Assembly: GCA_021521415.1 (NCBI GenBank)
Contig: JAIQDT010000837.1
Coordinates: forward strand, 434,001 to 498,000
Direction: 5' to 3'
Source of the DNA: Bidens hawaiensis
Lineage: Eukaryota; Streptophyta; Magnoliopsida; Asterales; Asteraceae
DNA length: 64,000 nt
The notes below the pieces were generated by a model, which searched no databases, was not told where the DNA came from, and saw only the letters and a list, made by a program, of their open reading frames with translations. Shown piece by piece: positions 38,090-47,664 of the stretch. Numbering within the stretch: position 1 is the stretch's first letter; every line of letters begins with the position of its first letter. Position numbers and translations under genes: made by a program.

Positions 38090-40186
38090 GCCCTACATTG
38101 GCGTTGGATTTACTCATAAACACAGTTCTAAGTATCAGAGTTGATTAAAACTTTCATGGAATAATAATAAGGGTCAACCATTCATTACAAATATTCATAA
38201 CTTGTCTTTTCAAACATAACATAAAATATAATATCAAATTATCATGAAAAATCTTCAGATGTCAGCCTCTTCAGATCCTATTATGTGTTCCCCTCAAGCC
38301 AGTTGTCTCAGTCTATTTACCTGGGTGCATACAAAAAGTCAACTACGCTGAGTGAGTTTTAATTAATCAGATAACATACAATACATACACTTACTTTCAT
38401 ATACGTATCCGAAGATGCATATTATATACTTTACCTGTTTACCTTTATTTCGTACATACATTTATTCATACGTACATTCTTTCATACTTTCATACTACAT
38501 ACCTAACTATCTTTACCATCTCAAATATTTTTAGGGTCTGGTCCCATCTATCTCAGATAATGGTAAGGTCTGGTCCCTTCTTTCCATACAACCATACCTT
38601 CACTTCTTTACACATACATAATATTATATACTTTCATACATACTCTTAATCCTTCATGTATCTTTTATGCAACTGATATAAAACTCATCTTTCCTGGCGA
38701 TACGTGCAATATCCGAAGATCATTCACATACCGACAAACATTCATTCACATTCTCAAACACTATCACATAACTCATATAAGTCATACACTTACCACTTAG
38801 GATAAGTGTATTAACTAATCACATCGAGTATGCACACAACCCCGAAAACATAACAAGGAATTGGGGCTAAAAACCCACCTGAACTCGGTTCCTTTCAGAG
38901 TTAATGGTAACTCCGTTCTTTAGCTGGGCATGGCTAATTGTATAACAATTACACGTATCAATTAACTATCACTACCCATATCAAATTTCTAGTTTAATAT
39001 AACCCTCAACGAGCGGGGGTCCGGGGACAGCGCCCCTGGCAGCGGGGTTCTAGGGGCGGCAGCCCCTGGCGTGGTCCAAGGGGCAGAGCCCCTGGCTGGG
39101 GTTAAGCTGTTCTTAACAAAAATTCCATTGGAATTCTTTAATAAATAAGGTTTTATTTACTATCTCATCCATTATAACGAATGGTATTCGGGTTGAGCCT
39201 CATTCGTTATCCCATTCGTTATGACGAATGGTTCCTTTCGTAACGAATGAATGAATGAAAGGCTCATTCGTTACGAAAACACGCGAATTTATCCATAACG
39301 AATGGATTGATTCGCTATCAGATCATAACGAATGAATGAGTAACGAGAATATATCATTCGTGACTTCTACATGACGAATGGGAGGCTCATTCGTTACCGG
39401 AACATACGAATGTACCTTATTCGTTATGTCTGTCTAACGAATGATCAGCTATTCGCTCAACATGACGAATGGGCATCAGTTCTATCTAAAACTTTGACTC
39501 AGAGGTCAAAGTCAAAATCGTCAAGAACACACTTGGTCAACACGCAGCAGATTTGCAATTAAACCTCAAATCACGATGAAACAACACGAAATTGGTATCA
39601 TTAAGATCGTATACCCAGCGCCTACTAACCCCAATCGTTCAAACATCCGACATTCGCATTTAATGGGGTATTTGATTGATGTTTATATACGGTTCTTTAG
39701 ACCAATGATTACCCTATCAAAAGTTAACGGATTGCACTAATAATCATTTCGTTTGATTCGTTTTTACCATTTATACATAGATCTAGGAATACTAAACGAG
39801 CCGACAAGTGTTTCGTTATAAACATACCTTTATACGAGTTGATCTACGAACAAGATCTAGTCTTGATGTTGGTTTGGTTCGTCACAACGTTTTAGCACCA
39901 ACGTGCTCGGTTCTTTTCCTTCGGATCTTGGCTCGGGATATAGGATGGTGTTCGTGTGTGTTTTGAAGGTGTAGGCTAGAGTGTAGAGATGGATGAAAAT
40001 GGAAAGAATTAGGGTTTAAGGGGTATTTATACTCCCTTAAACTCATGGACCTAATGCCCATTCCATCTCTTATTCCATCTTTTAAATTCCAAGCCCACAC
40101 TCTAATAGTTTATTTATCTAAACTGATTAACGACATATTATTAAATAAACGAAACCTATTTTATTTATTCTTTTCAAACGCAGGAT
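38090..40186. other. no gene: body of the CAGTT-flanked solo LTR
   Basis: AT-rich LTR sequence without ORFs of interest. It includes a C/G-rich direct-repeat patch at about 39013-39105 (AGCCCCTGGC units), the AACGAATG array, and a promoter-like region at about 40025. Confidence 0.5.
39178..39475. repeat. CATTCGTT/AACGAATG array in the solo LTR
   Basis: By eye there are four exact CATTCGTT and five exact AACGAATG octamers in about 300 bp, plus near-matches. Unlike the other arrays it lies roughly 600-850 bases downstream of the presumed TATA box of its LTR. Confidence 0.85.
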
Positions 40187-40197
40187 GCTACACAGTT

Positions 40198-41613
40198 GAT
40201 GAGCCGTGAGCTTGTTTCGGCTCACTTCCACTTGCACCGGGATCCTTATCTTCATCATCGTTCTTCAATGTCTTTAACACGTCGTCTTTTCAAGTTAGTT
40301 GAAGAATAAGGTACTCTTGCTAAAGCCGAAGGCTGTGTTGGCATCATTTTAGAAGTAGGAGAAATCACCGTTGATGTTGCAGGAGGCATTGGCATAGGTG
40401 ATAAAATAGATTGAGGAATTGAGCCAAGCCTTCGATCGGATGAAACATTCGTCGTCAGAGTAAGTACCGGGGTGCTAACCGTAAGAGAAACCACCTGTCG
40501 TTGTTGCACAGACGACCTAGGCACCTGTGGATTTATCTCCACCCCCGAACCATGCCTAATACGACACTTGGGCGGTTGTTCTTGCAGGTTTTCCTTGCCC
40601 TTACATTTTTGTTGAGCAGCATATGAGCTTGCTGCCTCAACGTCAACATGTCGTTTGTCACCCCCGTTTCCACCATCTCCACCCTCATCATTATCACCAT
40701 CATCACCATTTTTCCCACCTAGTCCCTCTTCACGTTCAGAATCCAAGTCATCATGGATCCAAAAATCATTAGAAGGACATTCATAATCCGGATTATCCAC
40801 GTGTCCAATCAAACTCTTGGCTCTCGGACGGTCTTCTGGTGCTTGGCTACTATATGTCTTCATTCTTTTCATCGTATCAGCCGTCATGTGTTTTAATCGC
40901 AACACATAATCTTGTAGCGATTGATCAATCACCATATCAGGAATCAAGTCCTGAATAAATAACTGCACAAATCGTGGATACATGAGAAGCTTTCTCCGAT
41001 GATTCTTGATCAAGCAGTTCTCCTATAAATGATAAAAGATGAGCTAAGAAAAATTGAACGGTTTGTTCAATATGAGAGCAACAAACGTGGATTTGAGCAT
41101 TACCCGACATTCAGCAAAGCCTCCCTCGCGTTCCCCAAGGCAATGAATCAATACATGTAAATAGTACTTGTATGGAGCACACAAGTACACCTTGTTGTAT
41201 TGGGAACGCTGAATAGTCCACGAATTAACGGCTTATCGAATTCACATGGAAAATCCATGTTATCAGCAAATCGTAGCACTCAACGCATCACACAGGGAGT
41301 GATCGTGATCGTCGTCTTGTTAATCTCGGCGACGATGTGATTCTTGGACTCCACATATCTTGCTGAATTCCAAAATGGACGGATTACACTGAAATGAACA
41401 AGTAGATCAGCATTTATGGCATAATGAATCTGAGGTCGCGTACAAATGTGATGATATCGCCAAAGATGTCTTGATTGGCAAAATTGTCCTACACGAATGC
41501 ACAAATATTGTGCTTCTTATCGAACGGCAACATTGGAGCAGCTGGTGCTGGCTGTTGTTGTACAGGAGGTTGTGATGGTTGAGCAGCAAGTTATGGATCA
41601 ACAACAGGAGCAT
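40198..41613 (-). pseudogene. N-terminal half of retroelement-associated ORF ('YPRFVQ' type)
   Basis: The intact stretch 41013-40255 (252 codons) starts with KNHRRKLLMYPRFVQLFI and has LKHMTADTMKRMKTY, DFWIHDDLDSE, an Asp/Gly-rich acidic run and a Ser/Thr/Pro-rich tail ending in a basic cluster (NLKRRRVKD). Upstream fragments in other frames (41504-41280, SKNHIVAEINKTTITITPCV) look like the preceding part of the same protein, with stops. The arrangement resembles an ORF family of unknown function that I recall as common in composite-family LTR elements. It is split from its C-terminal half at 31019 by the CAGTT-flanked solo LTR. No enzymatic motif is seen. Confidence 0.55.
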
Positions 41614-41755
41614 CTTGAATCATCTCATCGGCCTTTGCTATAAATTCACAAGCCCGAAGATCAGTAAAATGAATATTTAACATAAAACAAAATTTCAATT
41701 TATACTTAAACAAATTGAATTCTGTTTGAAATAATTACAAGCGTCATTCGTTACC

Positions 41756-43471
41756 TGATGTGGTGCGTGCGTGTGGTATATAATTATGAAATATAAAGGA
41801 TGATTGATGGGATGATTTGCTTTTGCACAAGATCGTGTTTTAAATTTACAAAAATGATTTCTACAAAGACTAAACACACAAAATAGGCAAGTGTACCTAC
41901 CATATATGTAGAATAGTAATGGTAAGAACCAAGTATCGATCCGTGGACACAAATGTTTCTAATAATAAATCGTTGTTTTACTTTAATCGGAGGTTTCAAT
42001 CATTTTGGGGTTAATTTTTGAACTTTTTATAAAATATAAATACTTATATAATATATAGGTGGCCAAAACGACAGATTCTAAACAAGTAGTTCAATTATAT
42101 GAAGGTTACCATCTAAGATCAAGAATCCACTCCATTTTAGCATTAATAATTAATATGTAAACATGTTGTAAACTTTCCGTAATAATATATGATAGATAGC
42201 TCCTTAAGCCTTAAGTGAGCATCTTTGACAGAAAAGGAGTAACAAGCGCATTTTAAAGTCTACCCTTTCCGAATGTCATGTTACCTCGAGAATGTCAATT
42301 TTAGTTGGAAAGTAGTTTCATAAAGTAGAAAGATTAGGATTAACTTCGATTTCTCAAATACCAATTCTAACAACTTTGAGTGGTTGTAGTTTAGTCACAC
42401 AACCTCCCCTTGGTTGATTTAAGTAGGTTATAATTACACATTCCGTTAACATATGATTTCTTTTACTAGCATGATATCCTAAGCAATGCCATTTTCGGAT
42501 TACCAAGACTTAGAGAAATAGATCATAGCTTATATCTCATCATTTCTAAGTACAATATAAGGATCCATGTGTCGATAATTTATCAAAGTATTTCTATTTT
42601 TCAAGAACATGAATCGATCATGAATGATTGCCAATAGAATTGACAATCACCAACTTTAAATTGTTGATTTAAGATGGTGAAACATTTCTCATCAAAAGAT
42701 AATTGTAAGATAACCATGTACTTTACTAGACTAAACCACATGTTTTATATAATTATCAAGTAAAACAAAGCTTCTTCATAGATATTAGATGGTAACTGGA
42801 GTTTAGCTCATAATGAGCATAGTGATTAACATTAGGATGGATGATGATAACAAACACATGATTAAACTAGAAAAATCTAACCAAATGTGGATGAATCTTC
42901 CTTCTTAATGATGATGATGATGGTTAATAATGATAATTAATGATGATGACCTCCAAGCCTTCAAACTCTTCACTAGATCTTCAATGTGAGTGTTAGTGTG
43001 TGTTTTTATAAGTGAAAACCTGATAGAACTCTCTTCAAGGCACACTAAATGAGTGCAACATGGGCCACTATTTATAGGCAATCTGGAGTGTGAAGCACGG
43101 CCCCTTGCTTACGTAGCCACGCCCCCGTGCATTTTTATGACATGTGCCAAATTCATTTTGTCTTTTCTTGTAGACGACCACGACCCCGTGGTTGAGAGGC
43201 ACGGCCCCGTGCTTTTGTTCCCAGTTTTTGTCTTTTCTTGTAGATTTTTGTCTTTTCTGGTGTTCAGAAGCATGGGGACGTGTTTCTTGTTTTTCTTGTG
43301 TTTTCTTCCGTTTTTCTTTGTCATTTTGCTTGTTTCTTCGTTTGGGGCTTGGTTTCACCTGAAATTACATTTTATTATGATACGTAGCTTTTTGTGCTAT
43401 GTTATTTAATAGAAATTTCAGTTTTTAGGGATTATTTGATGCCGAAAAGATGTATAATTTTATGTACATCA
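41756..43471 (-). mobile_element. Athila-type solo LTR, TSD TTACC
   Basis: Begins TGATGTGGTG and ends ATGTACATCA. It is flanked by perfect TTACC at 41751-41755 and 43472-43476. Length is 1716 bp. It carries the AGGCAAGTGTACCTA..ATCGATCC phrase typical of its low-coordinate end. The TATA complement TTTATAGG (43071) shows minus orientation, with CACGGCCCC/CCCCGTGC palindromes upstream of it (about 43097-43205). It is the same family as 47678-49796. Confidence 0.9.
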
Positions 43472-43484
43472 TTACCCATTCGTA

Positions 43485-43740
43485 ATAACGAATGGGGTCA
43501 TTCATTATCAACATAAAGCCGAAAGAGTGAATAACGAATAGATATGGAGGAATGAGTTCATTCGTCAAAGATGTAAGACAGATGGATATTCATTCATTAC
43601 ATATGATACGAATAGAAGTTATTTGTTATGAATACTCAACGAATGAGTTCATTCGTTTCTTTCTGACACGAATGACCTGCTATTCGTAATTCATGATGAA
43701 TAAACATATGTTATTCGTTATTCATGACGAATAGACACCA
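43485..43740. repeat. CATTCGTT/AACGAATG array in the leader of the copia-type element
   Basis: Two exact AACGAATG, one CATTCGTT and many one-mismatch versions occur, about 670-920 bases downstream (minus strand) of the PBS at 44391-44406. No ORF is present here. Confidence 0.75.
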
Positions 43741-44390
43741 ATAATTAACAACTTTGACATCAGTTCGTCAAAGTCAAAATTAAATAGAAACCCAGATGGT
43801 CAACATGCAAACAAATTTCAACTAACTCATGTATGACGATGAATCGATGAAATCTCCACATTATTGAACTTGTATATGCATGGTGAACCACTGTAATCAA
43901 CCACTGATAATAAAACTCAGGTTTAAATTGATTTCAGTTCCACACATATACCATGTTACAAAAATTGTCAATTAATCAATCAAACGTGGATGAAATTCGA
44001 CAAAAAACGTCACGTTTGTGTCGGTTTTACCTTATGATTCTCATATGATTGACATAACTGTATTTGGTTGAGGTTTAAATAATGCATCGAGACACGTGTC
44101 CCTATGAACTTTGTCTTAAAAATCTTACCACTCGGGGTAAGATGAAATACCTTAACGTGCTTTGGGTTCAAAATACATAAGTTAAACGAATTAAATTAAA
44201 AATCGATTAACTTAAACTAATTAATTACATAAATTAAATAAAAACGTGGGAAAATCTTTTTGATATTTTCTTGATTAAATTTGTACCCTTTAGCTCGAAA
44301 ATTGAAAATAAAACAGAAAATAAACTAAAAACAGGTCATTATTTTTTTATATAGTTGAATTAAAACAAAATAAAAATAAATACACAATTG

Positions 44391-44406
44391 GATCTTTGAT
44401 ACCAAC
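44391..44406 (-). promoter_or_regulatory. primer-binding site, initiator-Met type
   Basis: The minus strand reads GTTGGTATCAAAGATC directly next to the LTR end. This resembles the TTGGTATCAGAGC PBS of Ty1/copia elements with changes at the distal end. Confidence 0.65.
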
Positions 44407-45005
44407 TGAGAAACGCTATACAACCCAAGATCTAGCTGCTAACATCGATACATCAATACGATAAACACGAGATCGATACGTTAAATACAATACTTTATAT
44501 AATATGTTAATGGTGAAATACCTACGTTATAGTGAAATAACTTAAGCTAGAGAGAATCCGACATGGAAACAGTATGGAATAACTTAGACACAGATCTCTC
44601 CATTCAATGAATTGGATCAGCCTATTTATAGGCATAGTCCCCATTCGTTATACAACACTAACAAATGGGTGATCCTATTCACGAATGGCTTCCCATTCGT
44701 TATCTCTCTATAACAAATGGGGAATATATTAACAGTTAAGCCTCCATTCGATATACAATCCATAGCGAATGGACTCATAACTTAACGAATAGCTAGTCTA
44801 TAACGAATGGATCTCATTAGCTATACAATCCATAGTGAACGAGCCATTTTACAATAAATCTACAAACTAGACTATCTCTAACTTATTCGATAGGCTACGG
44901 ACACCAAATAATGCACTAACAGACTCCCCCCTTTCCGTATCTATCGAATACTTTAACCTTGAATACTTTAACTGCAAATCATCTTTCACAAATCATGCAC
45001 TAACA
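44407..45005 (-). repeat. middle LTR of the composite copia-type element
   Basis: Begins TGAGAAACGC at 44407 beside a PBS complement (44391-44406) and ends ATGCACTAACA at 45005. Length is 599 bp. A TATA complement lies at 44622 with an octamer array at 44641-44850. It is strongly similar along its length to 46745-47313. Confidence 0.8.
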
Positions 45006-46730
45006 GATTCCTCCTTGACTAATGATTCTCGGTCTTGTGCAGGCAAACAATCTTTAAGTTTTTTCAGCAAACCGATAACTTGTAGCCTCTCATATTAGAT
45101 CTCCCCCTCACAACTCTTGGAGATCATCCCGATCATCCACTTGCGTATGATATTATTCAATCTTTCAACAATCAGCAGCAAGTCATCAATTATTTGTCAT
45201 CACTGGTAAAGAAAACATATCTTTACGTTTAACCACTTCACACATCTTCATAAACAACCCGATCATTCAACATCTTTCACTTCGGTTTTCCCTCTCTTGA
45301 TAACGTATATCCCAAATATACTCTTTGAAGCTCTTCTACATCCCATTCGCAAAGATGCACTAATGTTTGGGCATATGATACAGAGTTCCAACCTCTATTA
45401 ATAAACCCTGAATGATCAAATTCTTCAATCCAATGGCAAGACTCATACATTCCTCAGTAAGATCAACCCATACGAGAATTTTCACCCTCAACAAAAGTAA
45501 TCCGCCGAATACTCGTAGCCAACATAGTCAGGATCAAAGTCCCTCAAAAAGAAGTAAACGGACAGACACTCGTATCCCACGTAGTCAGGTTTCAATCCCG
45601 AACAAACAAATCGGCAATCGAAGAAAAATTACAGTCTTGAACTCGGTCAAACGTAGCTTTGCAATCATGAATTATCACCCGACCTGCAGTAATTTTTCAA
45701 GAAACCATTGCAAACATAGGAAGATACAAGCAAATTAAACTCAACTTAAAGTTTTATCTCCCCATTTTCTTGAAAAATTCAGCAACGTCTTGAACAATCT
45801 TCAAAACTCACAAACAAAATCCTCTTTTAATTACACGTGGTCTCTTCCTCGGCCAGTAGAAACGCTTAAAAAGTCGGCCGGAAAATATATCACCAAAATT
45901 TACAAGAGTAACCAATACATTAGTAATAGCCCAGAAAAATTTCTTTTAAGAAAATTTTTCTAAAATACTCTTTTTTTTACCTTAAACCAATGATGAATGA
46001 GCTCAATAAACGAATGAGGCTTCATTCTTCATCCCATACATTATCATGATCACCATTCATCAAAAAGTCTCTCATTCGTTATAACAGTGTCCACATACGT
46101 TAAAAATGTGTCTTCATTCATTACCCTTGAACGAATATACCACATTCGTTATAAATAACATCCTCATTCGTTAAAGTAGTTAAACAAATGAGGTCACATA
46201 CGTTAAGGATCACATTCTTATAATCCAATAACGAATGAAACCACAATCGTTATAAATTAATCAGGCTTCATTCGTTATAACTTTTCACATTCGTTAGAAT
46301 AGTTGCACGAATGAATCCACATTCGTTATAAATAACCCATTACACATTCGTTAAACTCCATAACGAATGACCTCCTTAAATTAACGAATGGCCTCCATTT
46401 GTTAAAAACCCATAAAGAATAGCCAAATAATATAACGAATGAGCAGTTAAATCTGTTACTATTCAAAAGAAATCCGTTTTCACCGTAAAATACTGCTACA
46501 GCGGCCGGAAAAACATAAATCTCGTCGGAATATGCAAATTTGAACTTCATCCATGGTAAAATCATCAAAACACCATAATTAACCATGAAAATCAACACGA
46601 ACACTCGGATTTTTTTTCACGATCATTGTATCTACCTTAAAATTAACTTAATACCAAAACTTGATGAATACGAAGAACATGATTCTGACTAGATTCATAC
46701 ATTTAACTGATGCATCGAGAGCAGCCGTCT
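45006..46730 (-). other. internal/leader segment between two copia-type LTRs, non-coding
   Basis: About 1.7 kb without a recognisable protein domain. A purine-rich tract on the minus strand (complement 45006-45018) could be the polypurine tract. Most of the region is AT-rich leader containing the octamer array at 46010-46450. Confidence 0.5.
46010..46450. repeat. densest CATTCGTT/AACGAATG array
   Basis: Seven exact CATTCGTT and four exact AACGAATG octamers are counted by eye in about 400 bp, usually followed or preceded by TA. It lies 300-730 bases downstream of the PBS at 46731-46744, in the untranslated leader. Confidence 0.85.
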
Positions 46731-46744
46731 GCTCTGATACCAAT
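46731..46744 (-). promoter_or_regulatory. primer-binding site, initiator-Met type
   Basis: The minus strand reads ATTGGTATCAGAGC next to the LTR end at 46745, an exact match to the standard copia PBS. It sets the minus orientation. Confidence 0.9.
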
Positions 46745-47313
46745 TGAGAAATGAAATACAATCCAAGATCTAGCCGCTAACAGCGACACATTAAATACAA
46801 TACTTTGTACAATATGCTAATGGTGAAATACATACATTATGGTGAAATAACTTAAGCTAGAGTGAATCCGGCATGGAAACTGTATAGAATAACTTAGGCA
46901 CGGATCTCTCTATTCAATGAATAGGATCAGTCTATTAATAGGAATAGACCCCATTAGTTATACAACACTAACGAATGGGTGATCCTATTCACGAATTGCT
47001 TCCCATTCGTGATCTCTCTATAACGAATAGAGATTACATTAACAGTTGCGCCTCAATTCTCTATACAATCCATAACGAATGTACTCATAACTTAACGAAT
47101 AGCTAGTCTATAACAAATGGATTTCATTCGCCATACAATCCATAGCGTTGGGCCATTTTACAATAAATGTACAAAATAGACTATCTCTAACTTATTCGAT
47201 AGACTACGGACACCAAATAATGCACTAACAGACTCCCCATTTTCTGTAGCTATCGAATACTTTAACCTTGAATACTGTAACTGCAAATCATCCGTCACAA
47301 ATCATGCTCTAAC
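46745..47313 (-). repeat. 5' LTR of the composite copia-type element
   Basis: Begins TGAGAAATG beside the PBS and ends TGCTCTAACA at 47313, next to the TSD TGATT. Length is 569 bp. A TATA-like complement occurs at 46932 followed by the octamer array (46951-47150). It is close to the LTR at 44407-45005. Confidence 0.85.
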
Positions 47314-47318
47314 ATGAT

Positions 47319-47370
47319 TTAACAACCATATTCATCACCCCTCGTGATTCCGCCGAGGCGGGTTGTGACA
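47319..47370 (+). repeat. right end of the old gypsy LTR
   Basis: The sequence TAACAACCATATTC..GGCGGGTTGTGACA has the composition and terminus of a gypsy LTR 3' end. It resumes the sequence interrupted at 29132. The presumed right TSD would be CAACC (47371-47375); the left partner was not found. Confidence 0.6.
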
Positions 47371-47664
47371 CAACCTCACAAGGCATAGCTCAAAAATCCT
47401 TCATTGTCATAAGCCACCAAAAGTGACATAAGTGAGCGGAGACCCAAGCCCCCTACCACTAGGCCACAAGTGGTGGATTACGATATTAGTTGTATTTATA
47501 ATAAGTTATACAGAGGCTCTATGTGTAGAGAATAAAGTTATATTTGAATAACCTTTATATATAATAAGTATAAAAGCAGTCTAATAGTTTGTGTTATTTT
47601 CATAATGGGAAATCACACAACAAGCTAAGATATAATGAAGATAAGGTGAATGAGATATTGATAT

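Larger units (their letters stand above)
31025..40192 (-). mobile_element. solo LTR (about 2.1 kb) with TSD CAGTT, split by the Tekay-like element
   Basis: The left end TGTAAGGCCC begins at 31025 and the right end GGATGCTACA finishes at 40192. CAGTT is duplicated perfectly at 31020-31024 and 40193-40197. Removing the Tekay element (31045-38084) and one CCGGT repeat leaves about 2.1 kb with no internal domains. A TATA-like box read on the minus strand (complement near 40026) gives the orientation. An AACGAATG/CATTCGTT array lies at 39178-39440. It inserted into the retroelement ORF on both sides. Confidence 0.85.
29133..47313 (-). mobile_element. composite three-LTR copia-type element with nested insertions, TSD TGATT
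   Basis: The outer ends are TGAGAATACC at 29133 and TCTAACA at 47313, with TGATT at 29128-29132 and 47314-47318. The minus strand carries LTR-like units at 29133-~29750, 44407-45005 and 46745-47313. The latter two have initiator-Met-type PBS complements on their low side (44391-44406 and 46731-46744). The middle LTR therefore has a PBS on one side and internal sequence on the other, giving a tandem LTR-internal-LTR-internal-LTR layout, as produced by unequal recombination or integration of a concatemer. The internal part holds a decayed ORF split by other LTRs. No copia reverse transcriptase or integrase is visible. Confidence 0.7.

Noticed and set aside
39013..39105. AGCCCCTGGC-rich patch as an rRNA or tRNA fragment
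   Set aside because: No cloverleaf or rRNA core motif; it is a short direct-repeat patch inside an LTR.
43053..43409. 118-codon frame with hydrophobic, membrane-like composition
   Set aside because: It lies entirely within the solo LTR at 41756-43471, over its GC palindromes; hydrophobicity comes from T-rich sequence.
44922..44931. LTR end at the first TGCACTAACA (44921) with the following C-run as polypurine-tract complement
   Set aside because: The outer boundary of the sister LTR at 47313, fixed by the TGATT duplication and the rejoined gypsy LTR, supports the second, later terminus at 45005 instead.
29330..47160. CATTCGTT/AACGAATG arrays as a CRISPR-like array
   Set aside because: Spacing is irregular, orientation is mixed, there are no unique spacers of constant length, and the context is a plant retroelement.
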